From the NCBI GenBank assembly GCA_937915485.1, contig CALGII010000103.1, forward strand, positions 1 through 17,789: DNA of 17,789 nucleotides, read 5' to 3'. The notes beneath the pieces were generated by a model. That model ran no database searches. It saw only the letters and a list, made by a program, of their open reading frames with translations, and was not told the DNA's origin. Below, in pieces: positions 1 through 7,211 of the stretch (positions are counted from its first letter, which is position 1; each line of letters starts with the position of its first letter). The DNA is from an uncultured Ignavibacteriota bacterium (GTDB lineage: Bacteria; Bacteroidota; Ignavibacteria; Tepidaquicellales; Tepidaquicellaceae). A program made the translations under genes and the position numbers.

Positions 1-347
1 TCTTCTTCTCTTTTCTTCTGTTCTTCCAGATTCTTCTTAAGAAGTTTCTCTTCATCGCGTTTTTTCTTCGCTTCCTCTTCCTTCTGAAGCACTTCCGTGG
101 CTTCCGATATCTCAACCTTGTTCTGTTTTACAAAATCAACGATTTTCTTTACGTGCTTCTCCTGCTCTTCAAGGTCCCGCTTGAAATGATTATAAACCTT
201 CGATACAATTTCCGCTTCCAGGGTCGTATTGATCGTAACCTTGTCTATACCCAGCGTTTTCAGATATGCAATAATATCCTCTTTCGACCTGTTAATTTCC
301 TTAACAAGTTTTACAAGTTTCATTTTTTGAAGCGTACTCTCTGACAT
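1..347 (-). CDS. infB: Translation initiation factor IF-2, N-terminal part (cut by window edge)
   Basis: IF-2 is the GTPase that brings initiator tRNA to the 30S subunit and promotes subunit joining in the cytoplasm. Only the first 115 codons are here. They start at the ATG read from 347 and encode a small helical IF2_N-type domain (about residues 8-50, including LVKLVKEINRSKEDIIAYLK), then a highly charged Lys/Glu-rich helical stretch (about 60-115) typical of the variable IF-2 linker. The GTPase and C-terminal domains lie outside the window. The gene sits 18 nt downstream of nusA in the conserved rimP-nusA-infB order, which strongly supports the call. No Shine-Dalgarno sequence is evident before the ATG. 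The start was chosen because it gives the canonical IF2_N beginning directly after the nusA stop. Confidence 0.93.
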   Translation of the reverse strand, partial: MSESTLQKMKLVKLVKEINRSKEDIIAYLKTLGIDKVTINTTLEAEIVSKVYNHFKRDLEEQEKHVKKIVDFVKQNKVEISEATEVLQKEEEAKKKRDEEKLLKKNLEEQKKREE

Positions 348-365
348 ATGGTTTTTAAGACTCGA

Positions 366-1478
366 TTAATTATTAGAATTTTCTTCCTTCGTATTTTCAG
401 TTACTTTTTCTTCCGGTTTTTCTTCTTCATCCGTTTTTGTTTCATCCGCGTTTTCGCGTATAACGTCAATTTGATATCCCGTAAGTTTCGACGCGAGTTT
501 GATGTTCTGTCCGTTCTTCCCGATAATCAGGCTCACCTGATCCTCGTCGGCGTATATCTTCGCTATTTTGTTCTCGTTATCAATGTAAATATCCTGCAGT
601 TTTGCAGGCGACAACGCTCTCGCTATATAAAGCGCGCTGTCCTCGGTATAATTTATTACGTCTATGTTTTCATTGCTAAGTTCGCGCACAATCGAATGAA
701 TTCTCATACCCTTCATTCCGACACAGGCTCCGACCGCGTCAATCTTATCGTCGTTGGATATAACAGCAATTTTCGCCCTTTCGCCCGGATCTCTTGCAAT
801 CGCCTTTATCTCTAAAATCCCGTCGTAGATTTCGGGGATTTCCAGTTCAAACAATTTATATAGAAATCTTTCATCCGCCCTGGAAACAACAACCAGCGGA
901 GGTCCGGAAGATTTCTTGTCGAGCCTTTTTATTATTACTCTGATGTTATCGCCCTTCTTGTACCTCTCTTTAGCTATCTGTTCTTCCTTCGGGAAGAAAA
1001 GTTCATTGCTGTTATGTATGAGTAGTATTGAATTCGGCTTTATCTGGTAAACCTCGCCTACGAGTATTTCCCCGACCTGTTCCTTATAAAAATTAAAAGT
1101 GACTTCCTTGTCAATTTCCCTCAATTTCTGATTAAGGTTCTGTTTCAAATTCAGCACCGACCTCCGTCCGAATTCATCAATCGGTATTTCTTCGACAAAA
1201 TCGTCGCCTATTTCAAAATCCTCTCCCGACTTGTCTTTTGCCGACTCAACGTCTATCTCAGTCGCAGGGTCGTTAACTTCTTCAACGACAGTCTTGTACA
1301 GGAATATCTCAATGTTACCCTTTTCCATGTTTACTATTACGTCGAAATTAGCCGTGGGTCCGTGTTTCTTCTCCATCATCTTCCTGAATGAATCCTTAAT
1401 GACGCTTTCAAGAATATCTCTGTCGATACTCTTCATTTTCGCCATCTGTACAAATGCTTCTACAATCTCAGATTTCAT
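366..1478 (-). CDS. nusA: Transcription termination/antitermination factor NusA
   Basis: NusA binds RNA polymerase and nascent RNA and modulates pausing, intrinsic termination and antitermination. The 370-residue protein shows the standard order: an RNAP-binding N-terminal domain (about 1-125), an S1 domain (about 135-190), KH1 (about 205-280, GMKG loop at 254-257) and KH2 (about 285-340, GKNG loop at 320-323). It ends in an acidic 25-30 residue tail rich in Glu and Lys. It lacks the C-terminal acidic repeats of E. coli NusA, as do most non-proteobacterial versions. The gene lies 16 nt after rimP and 18 nt before infB, so co-transcription is likely. The short spacers hold no clear Shine-Dalgarno sequence. 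NusA is known to autoregulate its operon in E. coli and in B. subtilis, which makes the hairpin before rimP relevant. Confidence 0.97.
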   Translation of the reverse strand: MKSEIVEAFVQMAKMKSIDRDILESVIKDSFRKMMEKKHGPTANFDVIVNMEKGNIEIFLYKTVVEEVNDPATEIDVESAKDKSGEDFEIGDDFVEEIPIDEFGRRSVLNLKQNLNQKLREIDKEVTFNFYKEQVGEILVGEVYQIKPNSILLIHNSNELFFPKEEQIAKERYKKGDNIRVIIKRLDKKSSGPPLVVVSRADERFLYKLFELEIPEIYDGILEIKAIARDPGERAKIAVISNDDKIDAVGACVGMKGMRIHSIVRELSNENIDVINYTEDSALYIARALSPAKLQDIYIDNENKIAKIYADEDQVSLIIGKNGQNIKLASKLTGYQIDVIRENADETKTDEEEKPEEKVTENTKEENSNN

Positions 1479-1494
1479 AAATCCAATTTTTAAA

Positions 1495-1941
1495 TTAAAA
1501 AGGTAATTTAACTTTTAAAATTTCTAACTCCGAAAACTTAATTTCTTCCTCTCTAATCTCTTTCTTGCCTGCTTTAATCTCAAAAACGAGATTTTCTCCT
1601 GACGCTTTAATAAGTTTGCCTGTTCTGATATCTTCGCCGTTTCCGAATTCGAACATCCTGTTTATGTGTTTAGCCGCCTGCCAGGCGAATCTGAACGGTC
1701 TGTCCACTCCCGGAGACGAGACTACAACCTTTAAGATATCGCCTTTAAAATCACTCTCATCAATCAAAGAATTTATATCACGAGACACTTCAGTAAGTTC
1801 ATCCAAATCGAGTTCGCCGGGAGAATCGATAAAAATTTCTATAATCTTATTCTTTTTTTCGCCCCTGATCTCAATGTCAATCAAACGGATATTTCTTCCG
1901 TTTAATGCATTTTCAGCGATATTTTCAATCTTTTTTTCCAT
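1495..1941 (-). CDS. rimP: Ribosome maturation factor RimP
   Basis: RimP assists assembly of the 30S subunit. The 148-residue protein has the two-domain RimP layout: an N-terminal alpha/beta domain with the LDLDELTEVSRDI segment (residues about 43-55), the hallmark VVVSSPGVDRPFRF motif (about 71-84), and a C-terminal Sm-like barrel (about 90-148). Length is normal for the family. I chose the ATG at 1941. An in-frame TTG two codons upstream (1947) is possible, but it lies inside the end of a T-tract belonging to a hairpin and would add only two residues. The gene heads the operon with nusA (16 nt downstream) and infB. The terminator-like hairpin ends about 5 nt before the ATG, leaving no room for a normal ribosome binding site. 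Confidence 0.95.
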   Translation of the reverse strand: MEKKIENIAENALNGRNIRLIDIEIRGEKKNKIIEIFIDSPGELDLDELTEVSRDINSLIDESDFKGDILKVVVSSPGVDRPFRFAWQAAKHINRMFEFGNGEDIRTGKLIKASGENLVFEIKAGKKEIREEEIKFSELEILKVKLPF

Positions 1942-1945
1942 AAGC

Positions 1946-1979
1946 AAAAAAAAAGTGGGTCATCAACCCACTCTTTTTT
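1946..1979 (-). terminator. Intrinsic-terminator-like hairpin abutting the rimP start
   Basis: Read on the minus strand there is an A-rich run, a 7-bp stem AGTGGGT/ACCCACT (1972-1966 with 1960-1954), a 5-nt loop TGATG, and then nine consecutive T (1954-1946, the first one closing the stem). It lies about 90 nt after the protease stop and 4 nt before the rimP ATG. It may terminate the protease transcript. If the rimP promoter lies upstream of it, it acts as a leader attenuator. The plus strand also shows a stem followed by T6, so it could work in both directions, but no plus-strand gene reads into it. Confidence 0.8.
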
Positions 1980-1999
1980 CTACACCATATTATCAATTA

Positions 2000-2028
2000 A
2001 AGATAAATCTATTTTTATATTTAATCAA
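2000..2028 (-). promoter_or_regulatory. Candidate promoter for the rimP-nusA-infB operon
   Basis: On the minus strand TTGATT (2028-2023) and TATCTT (2005-2000) are separated by 17 nt in a very AT-rich spacer. Each box matches four of six bases of the sigma-70-type consensus. Initiation about 7 nt downstream would put the hairpin at 1946-1979 within the first 20-45 nt of the transcript. The boxes are weak, and the promoter consensus of this lineage is not known to me, so this is only a candidate. Confidence 0.25.
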
Positions 2029-2064
2029 GTATATAATGAATATATACACGTTATATTTTTGCAT

Positions 2065-4938
2065 TTATTTCAGCACGACCATTCTCTTAATTTCGCTGAA
2101 TGTTCCCGCCTGAATCCTGTAGAAATAAACGCCCGAACTCAAGGATGACGCGTCGAATCCCACCTGATACAATCCTGCTTTTCTGAATTCGTTTACGACT
2201 GTTCTGACTTCCCTGCCGAGCATGTCGTAAACTTTCAGGCTGACGTTTTCGTCTTTCGGCAGACCGAATTCGATGTTAGTAACCGGATTGAACGGGTTCG
2301 GATAGTTCTGACCGAGACTGAAGACTCTTGGGATCTCAGTTGAAATCTGTCTGATTCCAACCGACTGGTATTTTACTTTTGCGCCATTATTCTTGGCGAT
2401 AAGGTCCGCGAGACTCGTTCCTTTGAGGATCGCGAATCCGACAGTTTCAACCTGGCTTGCCGCTAAATTGAGAGGTCCGACAGATAGGATCAGGCAATTC
2501 GAGCCCGGTCCGATAGAGTCGTTAACGACACCGTTGCTCATTGCATCCCATTTTTCCTGCGTCGTGAAACCGTTCATCACGTCTGTTGCCGGTATGACTT
2601 TGAAGTTAATATTCTGGTTAGTCATTACACCGAGCCCGATATACAAATTCGAGACTCCCGTGTTATACGTGTAAGCAAGTTTGTTCGTCGAATTCAATCT
2701 CGAAATATTACCTGCACTGAAAACACCGTCAGGTGAAAGCCAGAGGTAGATTCCTGCATAGACGTTTGAAAGCGCCGTCGTATTCGTATTCTTTATTGCG
2801 TATTTCAGCAGTATGTAATCCTGATCTCCCGCCGATGTAAACGCATAAGAATTTGACTGGACTTCGACTCCCAACTTGTTCGTTCCGGCGCCGTTGTCGT
2901 TGAACTTTCCGGATCCGTCCTGCGCTGATGAAGTGCCGGGTGTCGTGAGCGTATATCCCGTCATTCCTACAAAATCAGTATCTGAAACGTTTGCGGGCGT
3001 TGTGCCTCTTCTCACGCAGTCCGAAACCTTAGTATTGCTCATTCCAATCATCAAACCGCCTTCGTATATATTATTGTTCGTACCCGCGCCTATCATTAAT
3101 CCTGTCCCGTATGCCTGCGCTTTCTTTCCTACATTGCCGTCCTTTGTAAGGCAGAGTTTCATGTTGTTTACTGTATGCACGGCGTATCCGTTTCTAAACC
3201 TGATTGTTACCGTATTGGCGTTATCGTCGGTGTAGCACGACATCGAACTCGACACTTTCAGTACTACGTCGGCGTCGAACGGGCAATTTGATAACGCTTT
3301 AACCTTAAATGTGTTTGCGAATGTTGTCGCAAATGTCCCGTATGCGGGAATATTGCCTATATATACTGAATCCTGCACGATCTGAACGTACGGACTTGCC
3401 GTTGTCATTCTGATTGATGCATTCGTTCCCGCTACGAAAGTATTCTTGAAATTGAACGCGATCGGGATCACTTCGTTCACATCATAAACTTTATCGTTGT
3501 TTCCGTAAATCGAATCGTTGTGCGCCGAACTCGTTATTCTAACAATAGGATAATCCGACAAGCATTTGAACGCGTTAATTCTACCCGTACCGAGCAGTCC
3601 GACGTATGTAGGATTAAGATTGTAAATGCTGTCGACTCCGAGTTTTAATTTATCGACTATCTGCTGCGGGGTCCACGAAGGATACTTTGCCCAGAGCAAT
3701 GCGACGGTGCCCGCTGTAATCGGCGACGACATTGACGTGCCGTCAAGGCTATTATATGTATTGTCGTAATAAGTGCTCAGTATGCTCTGTCCCGGTGAAC
3801 TTACATCAACCGTCGAATGGAAGTTCGAGAATGTTGTTTTCAGGTCGGTTGAGGTTGTAGCCGCCGAAGAAACGACGTTATCGTATGAAGCCGGATACCT
3901 TGCCCAATTTTGTCCTACTCCGTTGGCATCACCGTTTCCCGCCGAGCCGCAGATTATAACACCGTTCGCCCAGGCATTGTTCACTATCTGCTGCGTATAA
4001 GAACTGTAAGAAGAACTGCCGTAACTGCAGTTGATTACTTTCGCGCCGTTCTGGTAGCAGTATGTTATTCCAAGGTCAGTATAGTACAGCAGTGATTCAG
4101 GATTTGAATCGTCTGTGTGCTTCGTAACCATCAACTTAGTCTTGAATCCTATACCCGCTCCGTGCACAGCGTTGTCAGTTACCTGAGACGCGCATCCCGA
4201 AACGTGCGAGCCGTGAGTGTTTCCGCTAGGCTGTATCTGAACGCTGTTATCGTTGCCCCAGAAATCCCATCCTTTCCAGTCGTCAATGTAACCGTTATTG
4301 TCATCGTCAATTCCGTTAATAGGCTCGTTCCACTTCACTCTTAAATTCGCCTGCAGGTCAGGGTGGTCAAGATCCGTACCGCTGTCAACTATACCAATAA
4401 CAATGTTCGTGTCACCCTTAAGAATATCCCACGCCTGAAACGAATTAATCTTCGAGATATGCCATTGTCCGGAGATATTAGGATCGCTCGGTATGTAGTC
4501 TGCCTCATATACAAAACTCGGCTCCGCCCAATCGAGCAGGTCTTTGTTAGCATTCAGCAGCCGGAGAGCAGCATCGCGAGGATCTGCCGATGAGGAATAC
4601 TTTATTTCGAAAATTTTCGCCAGTTCTTCGTCACCAATCATTCTTTTCTTCATGTCGGCTTTCAAAGGATGCATCTGCCATACAGATGTGACCCCGTAAT
4701 CATTCATCATTTTATCAACATTCCGAACACCGGTCGACAATTTCGTGAACCCGCTGACCTGATTCTTGAACTTGATATTTATTGTACCCACCTGGTACAT
4801 TTCTCCGTATGAACGTTTTATAACGTTCCCGGAAATAATGTAATTTCCCTTTCCGCTGAAACCTAATATTGAAAATGCAAAAGATATTATAATTAATATC
4901 GCTGCCGGGAAATGTAATCTGGAAAAATAGTTTTTCAT
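2065..4938 (-). CDS. Secreted subtilisin-family (S8) serine protease with T9SS sorting domain
   Basis: A 957-residue extracellular or cell-surface protease. A hydrophobic signal sequence (about 8-29) is followed by a propeptide-like region (about 35-150). The S8 catalytic domain (about 155-460) shows Asp185 in GIVDSG, His242 in NTHGSHVSG, the oxyanion Asn335 in GSAGNGD, and the nucleophile Ser402 in DGTSMSSP. An Asp/Asn-rich loop (209-220) looks like a calcium site. Residues about 460-580 resemble an Ig-like/CARDB-type beta domain; 590-860 is an unassigned beta-rich region. The C-terminal roughly 80 residues (878-957) start NYPNPFNP and contain SSGVYFYRI, the type A T9SS sorting signal, normally removed on secretion. 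All catalytic residues are present, so activity is expected. It is transcribed alone, divergently from the DNA glycosylase; natural substrates cannot be deduced. Confidence 0.93.
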   Translation of the reverse strand: MKNYFSRLHFPAAILIIISFAFSILGFSGKGNYIISGNVIKRSYGEMYQVGTINIKFKNQVSGFTKLSTGVRNVDKMMNDYGVTSVWQMHPLKADMKKRMIGDEELAKIFEIKYSSSADPRDAALRLLNANKDLLDWAEPSFVYEADYIPSDPNISGQWHISKINSFQAWDILKGDTNIVIGIVDSGTDLDHPDLQANLRVKWNEPINGIDDDNNGYIDDWKGWDFWGNDNSVQIQPSGNTHGSHVSGCASQVTDNAVHGAGIGFKTKLMVTKHTDDSNPESLLYYTDLGITYCYQNGAKVINCSYGSSSYSSYTQQIVNNAWANGVIICGSAGNGDANGVGQNWARYPASYDNVVSSAATTSTDLKTTFSNFHSTVDVSSPGQSILSTYYDNTYNSLDGTSMSSPITAGTVALLWAKYPSWTPQQIVDKLKLGVDSIYNLNPTYVGLLGTGRINAFKCLSDYPIVRITSSAHNDSIYGNNDKVYDVNEVIPIAFNFKNTFVAGTNASIRMTTASPYVQIVQDSVYIGNIPAYGTFATTFANTFKVKALSNCPFDADVVLKVSSSMSCYTDDNANTVTIRFRNGYAVHTVNNMKLCLTKDGNVGKKAQAYGTGLMIGAGTNNNIYEGGLMIGMSNTKVSDCVRRGTTPANVSDTDFVGMTGYTLTTPGTSSAQDGSGKFNDNGAGTNKLGVEVQSNSYAFTSAGDQDYILLKYAIKNTNTTALSNVYAGIYLWLSPDGVFSAGNISRLNSTNKLAYTYNTGVSNLYIGLGVMTNQNINFKVIPATDVMNGFTTQEKWDAMSNGVVNDSIGPGSNCLILSVGPLNLAASQVETVGFAILKGTSLADLIAKNNGAKVKYQSVGIRQISTEIPRVFSLGQNYPNPFNPVTNIEFGLPKDENVSLKVYDMLGREVRTVVNEFRKAGLYQVGFDASSLSSGVYFYRIQAGTFSEIKRMVVLK

Positions 4939-5072
4939 ATGCTAATATAAAAAGTTTGTATTTATTGAAAATAGTAAAATATAAATTACATTTAAATTTA
5001 ATTTTGAATACTCAAGTATTTTTTGTTTTGACTATTTATTATCGTTCCAAAAATCAATATTTATCTGTACAT

Positions 5073-5708
5073 ATGTTTGAGAATCCTTACAAATACAGAC
5101 TCAGAAAGGCATTTTATCTTAAAGATACTTTAACCGTTTCAAAGTTACTGCTGGGCAAATTCCTTGTCAGAAAATATAACGGTTCTTATCTCTGCGGAAA
5201 AATAGTAGAAACCGAAGCCTATCTCGGCGACACCGACCCAGCCTGTCACGCTTACGGCAGAGTCACACCCAGAAATGCAACTCTGTTCAGGGAAGGCGGC
5301 ATCGCTTATGTGTATTTCATATACGGTAATTACTTCTGCTTTAACGTTGTTACCGAGAAAGAAGGAATCGGAGCGGCTGTGCTAATCAGGGCATTGGAAC
5401 CGGCGAAGGGCGCGGAGACGATGAAACTGCTTAGAGGCAGGATCAAGAATGAACACGCAATAACGAACGGACCTGCAAAACTCTGCCTTGCATTCGGTAT
5501 AGACGGAAAACATAACGGAACCGATTTGCAGTCGAAAGACATTTTCATATCGCGGGGCCCGGCCGAAGAGAATTTCACGGTTGCAGTAAGCAGAAGAATC
5601 GGCATCGAAAAAGGCAGTCATTTCCCGTACAGGTTTTTTATAAAAGATAATCCATTTGTCACAAGACATAAATTGAATAAGGAAATAATTACGGAGATAA
5701 AATTATGA
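5073..5708 (+). CDS. DNA-3-methyladenine glycosylase (AAG/MPG family)
   Basis: Base-excision-repair enzyme that flips out and removes alkylated or deaminated purines such as 3-methyladenine and hypoxanthine. The 211-residue protein carries the family signature: IVETEAYLG with the putative catalytic Glu48 and intercalating-loop Tyr50, His59 in ACHAYG, TPRN (65-68), a VYFIYG segment and LIRALEP, equivalent to the human AAG segment that carries Arg182. The reading frame is open further upstream to about 4956, but those residues are encoded by AT-rich intergenic DNA and do not look like the family. The ATG at 5073 gives the normal length of about 200 residues. The stop overlaps the start of the next gene by 4 nt (ATGA), so the two are probably translationally coupled. 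No Shine-Dalgarno sequence is seen. Confidence 0.93.
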   Translation: MFENPYKYRLRKAFYLKDTLTVSKLLLGKFLVRKYNGSYLCGKIVETEAYLGDTDPACHAYGRVTPRNATLFREGGIAYVYFIYGNYFCFNVVTEKEGIGAAVLIRALEPAKGAETMKLLRGRIKNEHAITNGPAKLCLAFGIDGKHNGTDLQSKDIFISRGPAEENFTVAVSRRIGIEKGSHFPYRFFIKDNPFVTRHKLNKEIITEIKL

Positions 5709-7123
5709 AAATTAAATTCTGCGGCGCTGCGAAAACCGTAACAGGTTCACAGCACCTCCTTGAAATAAACGGAAAGAAGATACTTCTCGATTGCGGTCTT
5801 CATCAGGGCAAGCGGGAAGAATCGTACGATATGAACAAGAACTTCATGTTCGATCCATCTGAAATACACTGCGTTATCCTTTCCCACGCTCACATTGACC
5901 ACGCGGGCAATCTTCCGATGCTAGCGGCGAAAGGTTTCAGAGGATTCATCTATTCAACACCGGCAACACGCGACCTATGTTCGCTAATGCTTCTCGACAG
6001 CGCTTACGTGCAGGAAAAAGACATTGAATTCGTTAATAAGAGAAGGGCCAAAAAAAATCAGCCGTTGTTTAAACCGTTGTATTCCGTGGAAGACGCAAAA
6101 AACGTTCTAACACAGTTCCGAACTGTCTCGTATGAGAAGCCTTTCGGCATTAACGGACTCGGCGGAGATATTACTGCAACGTTTTACGATGCCGGTCATA
6201 TTCTCGGCTCGGCGCAGATTGTCCTTGAAGTGCGAAACGGCGGAAACCCCGTCAGAATTGGATTTACGGGCGACCTTGGCAGGAAGGAACTGCCGATACT
6301 AAAGGATCCCCGTTTTATGGGCAACGTCGATTACTTACTTTGCGAATCGACATACGGAGGTCTATATCACGAACCAGCGTCCTCTATCGAAAAGAGCCTT
6401 CTCGAGACAATCGATGAAGCACTGAAGCGGAACGGTAAAATAATCGTTCCTTCTTTCAGCGTCGGAAGAACGCAGGAACTGATTTATGAAATCACCAAGA
6501 TGAACGCTTCGGGTAAACTTCCGAAGTTTCAGGTTTACGTTGACAGTCCGCTCTCTGTCAACGCAACGGCGATATTCAAACTTCATCCCGAGTGTTTCGA
6601 CGAAGAAACGTTTGAACTTATAGCCTCGGGCGTCGATGTGTTCGGTCTCGACAACGTAAAATACATCAAGGAAGTGGCCGAGTCAAAGAAACTGAATGCT
6701 ACAAAGAAACCCTGCATGATAATTTCGGCGTCAGGCATGTGCGAAGCGGGCAGGATTCTTCATCACCTTGCTAACAACGCAGGCAACCCGAAGAATACGA
6801 TAATGATAATCGGATATATGGCTGAAAACACTCTCGGGCGGCAATTGGTTAAGGCGTCAGACAAGCAGAATTACAAAGTGAAAATATTCGGCGAAGAGCA
6901 TACTGTAAAAGCCAGTGTTAAGATTCTCAATGCTTTCTCCGCGCACGCGGACAGCGGTGAAACACTCGATTATCTGAAACAGTTTGACAAAAACAAAATT
7001 AAAAAACTCTTCCTGGTGCACGGTGAATCGCCCCAGCAGGATAACCTTAAAATGATACTCAATTCAAACGGTTTCAAGAACATCGAAATTCCGTCAAGAG
7101 GTCAGGAGTTCGAACTCAATTGA
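5705..7123 (+). CDS. Beta-CASP metallo-beta-lactamase-fold ribonuclease (CPSF73/YSH1-like, TTHA0252 type)
   Basis: A 472-residue zinc-dependent nuclease of the group that includes RNase J, CPSF73 and Thermus TTHA0252. Metal-binding motifs are all visible: Asp29 in LLDCG, HAHIDH (61-66), His165 in DAGHILGSA, and Asp190 in FTGDLG. Beta-CASP features follow: CESTYGG (213-219), SFSVGRTQE (250-258), a VDSPLS segment (279-284), ISASGMCEAGR (340-350), motif B His414 in FSAHAD, and motif C His439 in FLVHGE. Length and motif set suggest an active enzyme, most likely acting on RNA; DNA cannot be excluded from sequence. A GGAG sequence lies about 9 nt before the ATG, one of the few clear ribosome-binding sites here. 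It overlaps the glycosylase gene by 4 nt and is followed by a terminator. Confidence 0.92.
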   Translation: MKIKFCGAAKTVTGSQHLLEINGKKILLDCGLHQGKREESYDMNKNFMFDPSEIHCVILSHAHIDHAGNLPMLAAKGFRGFIYSTPATRDLCSLMLLDSAYVQEKDIEFVNKRRAKKNQPLFKPLYSVEDAKNVLTQFRTVSYEKPFGINGLGGDITATFYDAGHILGSAQIVLEVRNGGNPVRIGFTGDLGRKELPILKDPRFMGNVDYLLCESTYGGLYHEPASSIEKSLLETIDEALKRNGKIIVPSFSVGRTQELIYEITKMNASGKLPKFQVYVDSPLSVNATAIFKLHPECFDEETFELIASGVDVFGLDNVKYIKEVAESKKLNATKKPCMIISASGMCEAGRILHHLANNAGNPKNTIMIIGYMAENTLGRQLVKASDKQNYKVKIFGEEHTVKASVKILNAFSAHADSGETLDYLKQFDKNKIKKLFLVHGESPQQDNLKMILNSNGFKNIEIPSRGQEFELN

Positions 7124-7149
7124 TTTCATACAAGAAGATTAATTAAGAA

Positions 7150-7174
7150 GGGCTGTAACGACAGCCCTTTTTTT
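7150..7174 (+). terminator. Rho-independent terminator after the glycosylase/nuclease pair
   Basis: A perfect 7-bp stem GGGCTGT/ACAGCCC (7150-7156 with 7161-7167) encloses the tetraloop AACG and is followed by seven T (7168-7174). It lies 26 nt after the nuclease stop, between convergent genes. The reverse strand has only a weak T-tract (TTCTTAATT), so it serves the plus-strand operon best but may also slow readthrough from glgA. Confidence 0.92.
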
Positions 7175-7211
7175 CGAAATAATTCCGTAAATCCACTTAT
7201 ATATAGAAGTA

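Noticed and set aside
348..815. Plus-strand open frame opposite nusA
   Set aside because: Runs antisense to the well-supported nusA; composition is Arg/Phe/Ile-rich and resembles no family. A shadow of the real gene.
1674..1690. GCCTGCCAGGC palindrome inside rimP
   Set aside because: Considered as an inserted repeat element, but the RimP protein has normal length and motif spacing here, so it is ordinary coding sequence.
1565..2113. Plus-strand open frame across rimP and the spacer
   Set aside because: Overlaps rimP, the hairpin and the protease end on the opposite strand; low-complexity Ser/Phe-rich translation with no start signal.
4999..5006. TAATTTTG, a match to the Bacteroidota -7 element TAnnTTTG, upstream of the glycosylase gene
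   Set aside because: No TTTG or TTG element at the required distance upstream (nearest TTG is about 31 nt away), and such matches are expected by chance in this AT-rich spacer.
5011..5028. AATAC/GTATT hairpin followed by T-run before the glycosylase gene
   Set aside because: Only a 5-bp AT-rich stem, and no plus-strand gene upstream to terminate; probably chance.
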